Source: Bradyrhizobium sp. 170 (GTDB lineage Bacteria; Pseudomonadota; Alphaproteobacteria; Rhizobiales; Xanthobacteraceae). From it: a DNA stretch of 64,000 bases. Made by a program: the position numbers and the translations under genes. The notes beneath the pieces were generated by a model, which made no database searches, was not told the origin of the DNA, and saw only the letters and a program-made list of their open reading frames with translations. The stretch is from NCBI RefSeq assembly GCF_023101085.1, contig NZ_CP064703.1, forward strand, positions 4,588,001 to 4,652,000, written 5' to 3'. This document shows positions 49,823 through 59,358 of the stretch, piece by piece. Within the stretch, counting starts at the first letter, position 1. Each line of letters opens with the position of its first letter.

Positions 49823-50758
49823 ATGGCTGACGTCGCATTGCAGTCGAACCGGGCCGCCGCGCAAGCCGCGCGCAAACGCGGCAGCCTGCACAAAATGCTC
49901 AGGCGCAAATCGACTGTGGCGTTCCTGATGACGCTGCCGCTGATCCTCCTGATCGCGACCCTCGTGATCTATCCGGCATTCTACGCGCTGCATCTGGCGA
50001 CGTTGAACAAGTCGATGCAGCGCTTCGTCGGGCTCAGCAATTTCGAATTTCTGTTCAAGCGCGAGACGTTCTGGCTCGTCGTGAAGCAATCCTGCATCTT
50101 CGCGATCACAGCCGTCATCTTCAAGGCGCTGCTGGGCTTTATCATTGCGCATTTCGTTCACAACATACCGGCCAAGGGCCAGCGCAAATGGCGCGGCATG
50201 CTGCTGGTACCGTGGGTAATCCCCCCGGCGATGAGCACACTGGCGTGGCTGTGGCTATTTGACCCCTCCTACAGTGCGTTCAACTACACGCTCTCCTTCT
50301 TCGGCATCGGGCCGATCCCATGGACCGGCGATGAAATGTGGGCGCGCTTCTCGGTCATTCTCGTCAACATCTGGGTCGGCGCACCGTTCTTCATGATCAT
50401 GTATCTGGCGGCGCTGAAATCGGTGCCGGAACAGCTCTACGAGGCCGCCGCCATCGACGGCGCGAATTGGTGGCAGCGCATCTGGTACGTCACGCTACCG
50501 ATGATGCGAAATATCATCGCGATTACGACGCTGTTCTCGCTCATCGTGACGTTCGCAAATTTTGACATCGTGCGCATCCTGACCGCGGGCGGCCCGCTCG
50601 ATCACACCCATATCTTCGCGACGTGGGCGTTCCGCATCGGAATCGAGGGCAGCGACATACCGCTGGGCGCCAGCGTATCTCTCTTCATGGTGCCGATCCT
50701 GGCGGTCGCGGCGATCTTCATCCTGCGCGACGTCAACAAACGCGGGAATGAAGCCTGA
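49823..50758 (+). CDS. ABC transporter permease (MalF/UgpA-like)
   Basis: A 311-aa inner-membrane permease with six helices. The cytoplasmic coupling (EAA) loop is EQLYEAAAIDGANWWQRIWY followed by VTLPMM, the full EAA-x3-G-x9-I-x-LP motif. The N-terminal Arg/Lys stretch (AQAARKRGSLHKMLRRK) precedes the first helix. It pairs with the second permease, whose start overlaps its stop (TGATG). Confidence 0.94.
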   Translation: MADVALQSNRAAAQAARKRGSLHKMLRRKSTVAFLMTLPLILLIATLVIYPAFYALHLATLNKSMQRFVGLSNFEFLFKRETFWLVVKQSCIFAITAVIFKALLGFIIAHFVHNIPAKGQRKWRGMLLVPWVIPPAMSTLAWLWLFDPSYSAFNYTLSFFGIGPIPWTGDEMWARFSVILVNIWVGAPFFMIMYLAALKSVPEQLYEAAAIDGANWWQRIWYVTLPMMRNIIAITTLFSLIVTFANFDIVRILTAGGPLDHTHIFATWAFRIGIEGSDIPLGASVSLFMVPILAVAAIFILRDVNKRGNEA

Positions 50759-51669
50759 TGACAACGGTGACAATCGACAAGGCCGCGCCGAGCCGCAAGA
50801 TCAAATACGGCAGCATGAGCCGCGACCGCACCTGGGCGCTGCGCTGGTCGTATTTCTTCCTGGGGATCTTTGCCATTTTCTCGCTGACGCCGCCGATCTA
50901 CATGCTCATCACGTCGTTGAAGAGCAGCGCGGAGATTTCGGCTGCGACTAATCCGTGGTGGGTGTTCCACCCAACGCTCGAGAACTATATCGGTCTGCTG
51001 ACCTCGAACCAGTTTCTGCGCTTCTTCTGGAACTCGGCAATCGTCTCGATTTTCGTCGTTACCATCACCATGCTGATCTCCGTGCCGGCTGCATTCGCGC
51101 TGGCACGGATGCGGTTCTGGGGTTCTACGGTTCTCGCCACCGGCGTCTTCCTGACCTATCTCATTCCCGAGACACTGCTCTTCATCCCGCTCTTCAAGAT
51201 GTTCGCGGTGATCGGCGATTGGACCGGCATCCAGTTGATCAACAAATGGTACGTGCTGCTTATTCTCTATCCGACCCTGACAGTGCCGTTCTGCACCTGG
51301 ATCATGATCGGCTACTTCGCTTCGATCCCGAAAGAACTCGATGAAGCCGCCATCATCGATGGCGCGTCGTGGATTCAGACCCTGACTCGCATCTTTATTC
51401 CGGTTGCCTTCCCCGGCATCATTGCCGCGACGATCTTTGCCTTCACGGTGTCATGGGCGCAGTTCCTCTATCCCCTCGTGTTCACGACTTCGACCGACCA
51501 ACTCGTCATGCCGGTCGGCATCATCACCACCCTGATCAAGGGCGACGTTTTCAACTGGGGACAGATCATGACCGGCGCCCTGCTCGGCGCAGCGCCTCCG
51601 CTCATCATCTACGCGTTCCTGATGGACTATTACATTGCCGGCCTGACCGCCGGTGCGACGAAGGGTTGA
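50758..51669 (+). CDS. ABC transporter permease (MalG/UgpE-like)
   Basis: A 303-aa inner-membrane permease, the second of the pair. Six helices are visible, beginning [20 protein letters not shown]. The EAA loop is [20 protein letters not shown] then [10 protein letters not shown]. Its ATG overlaps the previous stop by one base. The next gene, the ATPase, starts only 4 bp after its stop. Confidence 0.94.
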   Translation: MTTVTIDKAAPSRKIKYGSMSRDRTWALRWSYFFLGIFAIFSLTPPIYMLITSLKSSAEISAATNPWWVFHPTLENYIGLLTSNQFLRFFWNSAIVSIFVVTITMLISVPAAFALARMRFWGSTVLATGVFLTYLIPETLLFIPLFKMFAVIGDWTGIQLINKWYVLLILYPTLTVPFCTWIMIGYFASIPKELDEAAIIDGASWIQTLTRIFIPVAFPGIIAATIFAFTVSWAQFLYPLVFTTSTDQLVMPVGIITTLIKGDVFNWGQIMTGALLGAAPPLIIYAFLMDYYIAGLTAGATKG

Positions 51670-51673
51670 TCTC

Positions 51674-52774
51674 ATGGCTGACGTGACGTTGCGTAAGGTT
51701 GTCAAGCGTTATGACGAGGTCGAGGCGGTGCGCGGCATCGATCTCGATATCGCGGACCATGAGTTTGTCGTGCTGGTGGGACCGTCGGGCTGCGGCAAGT
51801 CGACCACGCTGCGAATGATCGCCGGCCTGGAAGATATCTCCGACGGCGACATCATGATCGGCGGCGACGTCGTCAATGACGTGCCGCCAAAGGATCGAGA
51901 TATCGCGATGGTGTTCCAGAACTACGCGCTCTATCCGCATATGACGGTTGCGGAGAACATGTCGTTCGGATTACGGCTGAAGCGCTATCCGAAGGCCGAG
52001 ATCAAGAGCCGCGTCGACGAGGCCGCGCGCATGCTCGACATCGTCGAACTCGTCGACCGCAAGCCGAAACAATTGTCCGGCGGCCAGCGTCAGCGCGTCG
52101 CCATGGGCCGCGCCATCGTGCGCAACCCGAAAGTGTTTCTGTTCGACGAGCCGCTGTCCAATCTCGACGCCAAGCTGCGTGTGCAGATGCGGATCGAGAT
52201 CAAGAAGGTGCACCAGAAAGTCCGCACTACGACGGTTTATGTGACCCACGACCAGGTGGAGGCGATGACGCTGGCCGACCGCGTCGTGGTGATGAACCAT
52301 GGCCGGATCGAGCAGATCGGCACGCCGAACGAGCTGTATCACAAGCCGGCGACGAAATTCGTCGCCAGCTTCATCGGCTCGCCGGCGATGAATTTCATCC
52401 CCTGCCGGCTGGAGGATTTCGCCGGCAAGTTGCACGTTCGGCTTACCGATCGCGTCGTATTTCCGCTGCCGCCAGCCCGCGCCGCGCGCTATCAGGGCGT
52501 CCCGCGCACCGACAAATTGCTGCTGGGGCTGCGGCCCGAGCACATCACCGAGGCCAAGCAGCATGCGGAGCCGGGCGTGGAGACCTTCGACACGGTGCTC
52601 GATGTCACCGAGCCGATGGGAATGGAGACGCTGATCTATTTTACGATGGAGGGCACGCTGGTCTGCGGCCGGGTCAATCCCAATGCCGGCGCGCACGACG
52701 GCGGCCCGCTTCGATTGGCTGTGGACCTCAACAATATGCACCTGCTAAACGAGGTGACCGGCGTCGTCCTTTGA
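51674..52774 (+). CDS. ABC transporter ATP-binding protein (UgpC/MalK-like)
   Basis: A 366-aa ATPase. Motifs: Walker [14 protein letters not shown]-loop [11 protein letters not shown], signature [14 protein letters not shown], Walker [13 protein letters not shown] and switch His [13 protein letters not shown]-terminal TOBE/OB domain (about 245-366, [11 protein letters not shown]) marks the CUT1 sugar-transporter class. I start at ATG 51674 (MADVTLRKV), not at the upstream start that overlaps the permease. It completes the transporter. Confidence 0.95.
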   Translation: MADVTLRKVVKRYDEVEAVRGIDLDIADHEFVVLVGPSGCGKSTTLRMIAGLEDISDGDIMIGGDVVNDVPPKDRDIAMVFQNYALYPHMTVAENMSFGLRLKRYPKAEIKSRVDEAARMLDIVELVDRKPKQLSGGQRQRVAMGRAIVRNPKVFLFDEPLSNLDAKLRVQMRIEIKKVHQKVRTTTVYVTHDQVEAMTLADRVVVMNHGRIEQIGTPNELYHKPATKFVASFIGSPAMNFIPCRLEDFAGKLHVRLTDRVVFPLPPARAARYQGVPRTDKLLLGLRPEHITEAKQHAEPGVETFDTVLDVTEPMGMETLIYFTMEGTLVCGRVNPNAGAHDGGPLRLAVDLNNMHLLNEVTGVVL

Positions 52775-52805
52775 CGGCGCAATTGCTGATTATCAAGGGC
52801 AGGAA

Positions 52806-53795
52806 ATGACGACCAACAAGAAGAAAATCTTCGTCACGGAATCGATGTCGCAACCGGGACGAGCACTGCTTCACGCGCGAGACGACATCGAACTCGTCGA
52901 ATTTCCCAACATGATTTCGCAGAAGGATTTCGAAGCCAAGCTGAAGGAGCATGCGCCGGTCCATGGCGTCGCCCTCGGCGGGACCCGTTTCGGCGAGCCC
53001 GAGCTCGACGCCTCGAAAGACATGCTGGTGGTGACCCGGATCGGTGTCGGGTTCGACGCCGTCGACGTCCCCGCGCTCAGCCGCCGCAAGGTCCCGCTGA
53101 TGGTGGCGGGCACCGCCAATTCGCCGTCCGTTGCCGAACACGCCCTGTTCATGATGCTGACGCTCGCCAAGCGCGCGACGGAAATGCATTCGCTGGTCAG
53201 GGACGACAAATGGGCGGATAGGCTCGGGATGCTGCCCTACGACCTCTTCGGCAAGACGGTGCTGATCATCGGATTTGGGCGCATCGGCACGCGCACCGCC
53301 AGGCGGTGCCTTGCGATGGAAATGAACGTCCTGGTTTTCGATCCCTACAAGCCCGCCGCCGACATCAAGGCCGCTGGCTGCGAACCAGTTGCCGACCTCA
53401 ACGCCGCGCTGCCGCGCGCCGACTTCGTCAGCATCCATTGTCCGAAGAATCCGGAGACGGTCGGCATGTTCAATGCTGACAGGCTGAAGCGGTTGAAGCC
53501 ATCAGCCTATCTGATCAACACGGCGCGCGGCGGCATCGTCGACGAGGCCGCCCTGCACGCCGCGCTGGTGTCCGGCAAGCTTGCCGGTGCGGGCCTCGAC
53601 GTTTTCGCGCAGGAGCCCCCGCCGGCTGGTCAGGCATTGCTCGCCCTGCCGAACGTCATCATGGCACCGCATGTCGCGGGCGTTACGGTGGAAGCCGTAG
53701 ATCGGATGAGCGAGCAGACCGCCCGCAACATTCTGAGCGTGCTGGATGGCGATCCCTTGCGCCAGAACGTGATCAATCAGGACGTGCTCGGCTAG
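52806..53795 (+). CDS. D-2-hydroxyacid dehydrogenase (phosphoglycerate-dehydrogenase-like)
   Basis: A 329-aa NAD-dependent enzyme. Rossmann motif: GKTVLIIGFGRIGTRTARRC (GxGxxG). Catalytic Arg is in NTARGGIVDEAAL, Glu in LDVFAQEPPP, and His in MAPHVAGVTVEA. It lacks the C-terminal ACT domain of serine-pathway SerA, so a catabolic hydroxyacid role is more likely. It follows the ABC transporter by about 30 bp. It could process the imported compound. Confidence 0.93.
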   Translation: MTTNKKKIFVTESMSQPGRALLHARDDIELVEFPNMISQKDFEAKLKEHAPVHGVALGGTRFGEPELDASKDMLVVTRIGVGFDAVDVPALSRRKVPLMVAGTANSPSVAEHALFMMLTLAKRATEMHSLVRDDKWADRLGMLPYDLFGKTVLIIGFGRIGTRTARRCLAMEMNVLVFDPYKPAADIKAAGCEPVADLNAALPRADFVSIHCPKNPETVGMFNADRLKRLKPSAYLINTARGGIVDEAALHAALVSGKLAGAGLDVFAQEPPPAGQALLALPNVIMAPHVAGVTVEAVDRMSEQTARNILSVLDGDPLRQNVINQDVLG

Positions 53796-53823
53796 ATCGT
53801 CCGCAGTAGATGACCCTGGGCAC

Positions 53824-53839
53824 GGCCGGTTTACCGGCC
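53824..53839 (+). other. Small hairpin between dehydrogenase and amidase genes
   Basis: GGCCGG-TTTA-CCGGCC forms a 6-bp perfect stem with a 4-nt loop, 22 bp before the amidase start. There is no T-run, so attenuation is only a possibility. Confidence 0.4.
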
Positions 53840-53861
53840 GGCCGGCAAGCGAGGTATGCGC

Positions 53862-55286
53862 ATGGCCTTCAAAGAATACGGCAATTACGACGCGGTCGGC
53901 CTTGCCGAATTGGTTCGGAAGAAAGACGTCTCAGCCAGGGAATTGCTCGACGAGGCCATCGCCCGTACAGCGAAGGTCGATCCGCAGATCAACGCGGTCG
54001 TGGTCAAGCATTACGACTATGCCGAACGCCAGATCGAGCGCGGCCTGCCCGACGGCCCCTTTACCGGCGTACCGTTCCTCCTCAAGGATCTAGACCTCCT
54101 GGAGGGAACGCGCACGACCTCCGGCGCCACGGTCCTGAAGGACTTTGTGGCCGACCACAGCGGCACGCTGGCGCAGCGCTTCCTCGACGCCGGCGTCTCG
54201 ATCTTCGGCAAGAGCTCCAGTCCAGAATTCGGCCTGATGCCGACGACGGAGTCGCGCCTGCACGGGCCGACCCGCAATCCCTGGAATCTCGAGCATTCTT
54301 CCGGCGGGTCATCGGGCGGCGCGGCGGCGGCGGTTGCCGCCCGGATCCTGCCCGTCGCACATGCCAGCGATGGCGGCGGCTCGATCCGGATTCCCGCCTC
54401 CGCCTCCGGCGTGTTCGGCTTGAAGCCGACCCGGGCGCGCAATCCGCTCGGCCCCGATCGCGGCGAAGGCTGGGGTGGCTTCTCCTGCGGCCATGTCGTG
54501 AGCATCAGCGTGCGCGACAGCGCGGTGATGATGGACGCGATCCACGGCCCTGAGCCGTCGAGCCCCTACGTGGCGCCGCCGCCGGGGCGGCCGTTTTCGC
54601 AGGAAGTCGGCCGCGATCCCGGTCAGCTCCGGATCGCCTTCACCGACAAATCGCCGTATGGCGACGCCATCGATCCGGAAATCGCGGCAGCCGTACGCGA
54701 GATTGCAGGCCTTCTGGCGAGGCTCGGTCATCATGTCGAGGAACGGGCGCCGGTGCTTGCCGCTGATCCCGCCGCAGTCATGGCCACCATTGTCGGCAGC
54801 AACACCGCGCTGACGGTGCGGCTGATCGAGCAAAGGCTCGGGCGCGACGCAACGGAAAACGATTTTGAAGTATTGACGCTGGCAAGCGCACACAACGCAA
54901 GGAAGACAACTTCGACCGATTACGTCGCTGCCCAACTCGCGGCCTTCCAGATTTCACGCGCCCTTACCACCTTCTTCGAGAGTTGCGACATTTTCCTGTG
55001 TCCGACATTGTGCTCACCGCCGCTGCGGATCGGCGAACTCAACACCATGTCGGAGGATCTGTCGCATATTGCCCCGATCCTGCGCCGCTATATGCCCGGG
55101 ACCTCCATGTTCAATATGTCCGGGCAGCCGGCGATGTCGGTGCCGCTGGCATGGAACAAGGCCGGATTGCCGCTCGGCATGATGTTCTCGGCCAGGTTCG
55201 GTGATGAGGCGACCCTGTTCCGGCTGGCCGGGCAGCTCGAACAGGAGCGGCCCTGGAAGAACAGAATACCGCCAGTGTGCGCTTAA
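53862..55286 (+). CDS. Amidase (amidase-signature family)
   Basis: A 474-aa Ser-cisSer-Lys hydrolase. The lysine is in PFLLKDLDLLEG, the cis-serine in HSSGGSSGGAAAAVAAR and the nucleophile in SDGGGSIRIPASASG. I choose ATG 53862, which has GAGG seven bases ahead, over the ATG two codons earlier. It closes the transporter operon, so the imported substrate or a product probably carries an amide. It resembles catabolic amidases more than GatA, since no gatB/gatC is present. Confidence 0.92.
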   Translation: MAFKEYGNYDAVGLAELVRKKDVSARELLDEAIARTAKVDPQINAVVVKHYDYAERQIERGLPDGPFTGVPFLLKDLDLLEGTRTTSGATVLKDFVADHSGTLAQRFLDAGVSIFGKSSSPEFGLMPTTESRLHGPTRNPWNLEHSSGGSSGGAAAAVAARILPVAHASDGGGSIRIPASASGVFGLKPTRARNPLGPDRGEGWGGFSCGHVVSISVRDSAVMMDAIHGPEPSSPYVAPPPGRPFSQEVGRDPGQLRIAFTDKSPYGDAIDPEIAAAVREIAGLLARLGHHVEERAPVLAADPAAVMATIVGSNTALTVRLIEQRLGRDATENDFEVLTLASAHNARKTTSTDYVAAQLAAFQISRALTTFFESCDIFLCPTLCSPPLRIGELNTMSEDLSHIAPILRRYMPGTSMFNMSGQPAMSVPLAWNKAGLPLGMMFSARFGDEATLFRLAGQLEQERPWKNRIPPVCA

Positions 55287-55406
55287 CTCCGCCGCAAAAG
55301 CGCCACGGATGGACAAGGCGCAGCCTTATTCGGTAACGAGGGAAGACACGGGGCGGCAACGAGGACACTGATTCTGCTCACGGCGCCCCGATCCGGAGGC
55401 TGAATC

Positions 55407-55832
55407 GTGACTCAAGGCGACCCGACCGATAACGCGCTGGCGGCCATCGCCAGCATTCTCGACCGACCGGAGAGCCACCGCGAGCCCGAAAAACCCGCGG
55501 TCGCGGAGCATGGGCCGATGGTCCCTCCGCCGATCCCCGTGATCCCTTCGCCGATCGAGGCTCACGGCTACTCCAAATTCGGCCCCGGGCCGATGGCCTC
55601 GATCCGCTTCAAGTGGACGGTCCGCCTCGAGAATGGCGACTACTATGTCGACGAGACCATCGGGGAGAATTCCGCTCCGATGGTCAACGGCCCGATGTCG
55701 AGGGAAGCCGCGATCCAGATGGTGGACGATCGCGAAGGCGACTCACGCCGGCGCTTCGAGCAATTGAAGAGCGAGATGACCGGACGCGGTGCCGCCGCCA
55801 ACCTGGTTCGCAAGGACAGCGGAGACGCATAG
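55407..55832 (+). CDS. Hypothetical protein with proline-rich N-terminus
   Basis: A 141-aa protein beginning at GTG 55407 with GGAGG close before it. Residues 1-55 are Pro/Glu-rich and disordered (PMVPPPIPVIPSPIEAH). Residues 60-115 form a small domain (IRFKWTVRLENGDYYVDETI, MSREAAIQMVDDREGDSRRR) with no family I know. It is charged and probably cytoplasmic. It is convergent with the DUF1993 gene. Confidence 0.7.
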   Translation: MTQGDPTDNALAAIASILDRPESHREPEKPAVAEHGPMVPPPIPVIPSPIEAHGYSKFGPGPMASIRFKWTVRLENGDYYVDETIGENSAPMVNGPMSREAAIQMVDDREGDSRRRFEQLKSEMTGRGAAANLVRKDSGDA

Positions 55833-55850
55833 ACCGCCGCTTCTCAAGCG

Positions 55851-56363
55851 TTACCTCGGCGGCCCCAAAAAATCCTTCTTGGCGAGGTCGACGCCCGCAT
55901 GGCGCAGGATGTCGTAGGCCGTCGTGACATGAAAGAAGAACTGCGGAACGCTGAACGTCAGCAGCAGCGATTTGCCGGTGAATTTTCGCTGGGCGCCGTT
56001 CTTGAAAGTGAAAGCGACTTCCTTGTCGGCTGCGGCGTCGATCTCGGCGCGCGGCAAGCCTTGCACGAAATCGATCGCCGCCGATATCCGCGCCTTGAGC
56101 TCGGGGATGTCGGGCTCGGTATCTGAAAACGTGTGAGGTGCACGACCAGCCAGCAGCGCACCGGCAACGATCGCATGCCGGTTGGCTTCTCCCACCTGCT
56201 GCTTCAGGCTGTACATGGTGGGTGAGAGCCGCATGTTCAGAAGGACGGCGGGATCGATGGTTCGGGCTTCGGCATAGGCCGAGGCCTGGTCGAGAAGGCT
56301 GGACAGATTCCCGAGATACGGAACGAAGACGCCGACGGAAGCCTCGTGAAGCGAGATGGTCAC
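55851..56363 (-). CDS. DUF1993 family protein
   Basis: A 170-aa DinB-like four-helix protein matching DUF1993: LHEASVGVFVPYLGNLSSLL at the start, then LSPTMYSLKQQVGEANRHAI, and HVTTAYDILRHAGVDLAKKD close to the end. His residues in these helices might bind a metal. The function is unknown. It is divergent from the binding-protein gene at 56460. Confidence 0.85.
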   Translation of the reverse strand: MTISLHEASVGVFVPYLGNLSSLLDQASAYAEARTIDPAVLLNMRLSPTMYSLKQQVGEANRHAIVAGALLAGRAPHTFSDTEPDIPELKARISAAIDFVQGLPRAEIDAAADKEVAFTFKNGAQRKFTGKSLLLTFSVPQFFFHVTTAYDILRHAGVDLAKKDFLGPPR

Positions 56364-56459
56364 GTTTCGATTTCTCCGGCTGGCATCGCGTTGCTATCTG
56401 GTTTAAATCCGACGCCGTCGCTTCAGGATGTCAGCTATTTCGCCGGTGGAGAAGACGTG

Positions 56460-57239
56460 ATGTTTCGGATGTTGGCCAGCCTTGCGTTCGTCATGCTGTG
56501 GACGGTTTCCGTACACGCGCAGCAGCTGGCGAATTCCCGCCTCGACGACATCATCAAGCGCGGCACGCTGCGAGTCGGCATGACCGGCGACTATCGTCCC
56601 TTCACCTATCTCGACAAGACGACTTCGAAATTTACCGGCTTCGACGTCGACATGGCGGAAGCACTTGGCAAGGCGCTCGGCGTCAAGGTCGAGTTCGTTC
56701 AGACGGCGTGGCCGCAGCTGATGAAGGATTTCGAAGCCGACAATTTCGATATCGCGATGGGCGGCGTCTCGATCACGCTCGACCGGCAGAAGAAGGGAAT
56801 GTTCTCGACGCCGATCATGCGCGAGGGCAAGACGCCGATCGCCCGCTGCGCCGACAAGGACAAGTATGAGACCATTGCCGATATCGACAAGGCCGGCACG
56901 CGCGTCATCGTCAATCCGGGCGGCACCAATGAACGCTTCGCCAAGGCGAACATCAAGAACGCCGAGATCAAGATGTGGAACGACAACGTCACGATTTTCG
57001 ACGAAATCGCCAAGGGCAATGCCGACCTGATGATGACGGACTCTTCCGAGACCCGCTACCAGCAGAAACAGCACCCGGGCGTGCTCTGCGCGGTGCATCC
57101 GGAAAAACCGTTCGACTTTGCCGAGAAGGCCTACTGGCTGCAGCGCGACATAGCCCTGAAGGCCTTTGTCGATCAGTGGCTGCACATCGCCACTGAGGAC
57201 GGCAGCTTCAGGAAAATTTATGCGGCCTGGTTCGATTGA
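56460..57239 (+). CDS. Periplasmic amino-acid-type binding protein (PheC/cyclohexadienyl-dehydratase-like family)
   Basis: A 259-aa type II periplasmic binding fold. Signal peptide at 1-21 (MFRMLASLAFVMLWTVSVHA). Family 3 signature: RVGMTGDYRPFTYLDKTTSKFTGFDVDMAEAL (shown here as the pattern G..G.F..F..DM). A ligand Arg is expected in VNPGGTNERFAK, and the DLMMTDSSETRYQQ hinge is that of cyclohexadienyl dehydratase-like proteins. So it may be an enzyme (prephenate/arogenate dehydratase) or a plain solute receptor. No permease is adjacent. I choose ATG 56460 rather than starts up to 38 codons earlier, which precede non-signal sequence. Confidence 0.88.
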   Translation: MFRMLASLAFVMLWTVSVHAQQLANSRLDDIIKRGTLRVGMTGDYRPFTYLDKTTSKFTGFDVDMAEALGKALGVKVEFVQTAWPQLMKDFEADNFDIAMGGVSITLDRQKKGMFSTPIMREGKTPIARCADKDKYETIADIDKAGTRVIVNPGGTNERFAKANIKNAEIKMWNDNVTIFDEIAKGNADLMMTDSSETRYQQKQHPGVLCAVHPEKPFDFAEKAYWLQRDIALKAFVDQWLHIATEDGSFRKIYAAWFD

Positions 57240-57368
57240 TTCCTGGTCGGATAAGCCTGTTTTCGCAGGAAATTGACCGTCCCTTGGGCGCTATTTAGAC
57301 TGCCCCAAGTTAGACCACCGAAGTCGAATTTGAACCAAAGCCGCTAGTACACGACTTATACTTTGAAA

Positions 57369-57382
57369 GTGATCTGGATCAC
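57369..57382. promoter_or_regulatory. CRP-like palindrome upstream of the DUF2147 gene
   Basis: GTGATCTGGATCAC: perfect arms GTGATC/GATCAC two bases apart, fitting the CRP core GTGA-N6-TCAC. It sits 82 bp before the ATG at 57451. Being GTGA rather than TTGA, it should belong to a CRP-type rather than a FixK-type regulator. Confidence 0.55.
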
Positions 57383-57450
57383 GTTGGGGGAAGCTATTGC
57401 TGCGTAATAGCTTCGGGGGAATGGGGTTCCCTGCTCAGGAGGTCGCAACA

Positions 57451-58290
57451 ATGAAGAAGTGTCTCGCTATCGCCGTGCTCTTGCTGGCGAGCAGCCTCAC
57501 CACCGCGCAGGCCCAGTACTCGTTTGAGTATGGCGGCCGCACCATCACCATCGATCCCGATCGCGGCACGGTTCAGATTCCCGGCGTCTACGATAATACC
57601 GGCAAGAAGGCCAAGCGCTCGCGTGGCGAGGAAGGCGATCTTGATCGTCCGGGCAAGAAGGCGCCGCAGCAGGCAAAGTCCGCCCCGCAGGCTGCACCTG
57701 AGACGGCAACGCCGGCTGTACCTGCACCGGCTGAACAGGCTGCCGCTCCGGCGGCTGCGCCTGCCGCCCCTGCTCCGCCCGCTCCACCCACCACTTCGAG
57801 GGGCGAGCCGTCGGCCGCGACGGCGGCAGTAGCGCCGGCGGATACGGCTGCGCCTGCAGCGCCCGCGCCTCCAGTGCAACAGAATGCCGCTCCGGCTGCA
57901 CCGCCGGCGCCGGCTCCCGTTGCCGCACCAGCGCCACCGCCGCCGCAGCAGAAACAGGCCGCCGTCCCGGCAGCTTCGACACCTTCGTCTGCGAACTCAC
58001 CGCTCGGCATGTGGCTGACGGAGGAGAAGGAAGGCAAGGTGCGGATCGAACAGTGCGGCCCCAATCTCTGCGGCTATTCCGTCGACAAGAAGTCGAACCA
58101 GAATGGCGAGCAGGTCCTGATCAACATGAAGCCCGGCAAGGACAAGTGGAGCGGCCGGATTTTCGATCCGAATTCCGGCAGCACCTACGATTCGACGATC
58201 GCGCTGAAGGGCACCGACAATCTGCGCGTTCAGGGCTGCGCCTTCGGCGGCATGTTCTGTGGCGGTCAGACCTGGACCCGCGTCAACTGA
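57451..58290 (+). CDS. Secreted DUF2147 protein with long Ala/Pro linker
   Basis: A 279-aa exported protein: signal peptide MKKCLAIAVLLLASSLTTAQ-AQ, a short N-terminal segment with GGRTITIDPDRGTVQIPGVY, then about 110 residues that are almost wholly Ala, Pro and Gln (residues 75-185). The C-terminal DUF2147 domain starts at SPLGMWLTEEKEGKVRIEQC and ends CAFGGMFCGGQTWTRV, with paired cysteines. The start is set by CAGGAGG before ATG 57451. The linker probably spans the periplasm or the peptidoglycan. A strong terminator follows. Confidence 0.85.
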   Translation: MKKCLAIAVLLLASSLTTAQAQYSFEYGGRTITIDPDRGTVQIPGVYDNTGKKAKRSRGEEGDLDRPGKKAPQQAKSAPQAAPETATPAVPAPAEQAAAPAAAPAAPAPPAPPTTSRGEPSAATAAVAPADTAAPAAPAPPVQQNAAPAAPPAPAPVAAPAPPPPQQKQAAVPAASTPSSANSPLGMWLTEEKEGKVRIEQCGPNLCGYSVDKKSNQNGEQVLINMKPGKDKWSGRIFDPNSGSTYDSTIALKGTDNLRVQGCAFGGMFCGGQTWTRVN

Positions 58291-58323
58291 TCGGCAAGCA
58301 CTGCTAGTCTAACGCGTTCAACC

Positions 58324-58350
58324 AAAGCCCCGCCGCAACGCGGGGCTTTT
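58324..58350 (+). terminator. Rho-independent terminator after the DUF2147 gene
   Basis: AAAGCCCCGC-CGCAAC-GCGGGGCTTTT: a perfect 10-bp stem, 6-nt loop and T-tract, 34 bp after the stop codon. It is the clearest intrinsic terminator in the window, and symmetric enough (AAA...TTT) to work in both directions. Confidence 0.92.
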
Positions 58351-58453
58351 CACTGCGCGGGCTTTTCACCGAGAAACTAGCTCGTGATGACAGTCACAGT
58401 CGTCATGGAACCGCTGTGAGACCATGATCGTGTCCAAACCAAAGGGGCACGTC

Positions 58454-58807
58454 ATGTTAAAGTCTCGGAAATCTCTGGTAGCCGCTTCGCTGATTGCGGC
58501 ACTAGGCTTTGCGACACCATCCGCGGCCGCGACGTTCGACGGCGCCTGGAATGTGCAGATCAATTCGTCGAACGCCGCCTGCAACAGCGGCGCGTCGGTC
58601 TCGATCGGAATCAACAACGGCCAGGTCGCCTCGAACAGCGCGACTGTAACGGCATCCGGTCGCGTGGCCGAAGCGGGCGCCATCCATGTGACCCTGGCGA
58701 GCGGCATGAAGCGCGCGGTCGGCTCCGGCGTTCTCACAGCCACGTCAGGATCGGGCACATGGCGCGCAGCCCTGTGCTCCGGCACCTGGACCGCGCAGCG
58801 CCTGTGA
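58454..58807 (+). CDS. Small secreted hypothetical protein
   Basis: A 117-aa exported protein: signal peptide MLKSRKSLVAASLIAALGFA with cleavage at PSAAA, then a compact beta-rich domain (TFDGAWNVQI, SVSIGINNGQVASN, ALCSGTWTAQRL) with three cysteines. I start at ATG 58454, because the ATG ten codons earlier would lengthen the n-region unduly. Small proteins of this type with a FDG.W start are common in Bradyrhizobium. The function is unknown. Confidence 0.75.
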   Translation: MLKSRKSLVAASLIAALGFATPSAAATFDGAWNVQINSSNAACNSGASVSIGINNGQVASNSATVTASGRVAEAGAIHVTLASGMKRAVGSGVLTATSGSGTWRAALCSGTWTAQRL

Positions 58808-58819
58808 AGCGACAGGCGT

Positions 58820-59224
<405 letters not shown>

Positions 59225-59258
59225 GGAGTTGTCTCCCTTTTCTGGACTTGTGTTTCTT

Positions 59259-59354
59259 GTAGGGTGGGCAAAGGCGCTCTTCGCGCCGTGCCCACCATAA
59301 CCCGAGCCGTATGCCGCGTTCGACGGTGGGCTCGCTTCGCTTAGCCCACCCTAC
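59259..59354. repeat. Long palindromic repeat (family A, copy 2)
   Basis: A 96-bp element with the same outer arms as copy 1: GTAGGGTGGGC and GCCCACCCTAC. The inner region, GTGCCCACCATAA and ACGGTGGGC, is more diverged than in copy 1. It lies between the cupin start and the RraA-like stop, both on the minus strand, and may terminate the latter. Confidence 0.88.
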
Positions 59355-59358
59355 ATCG

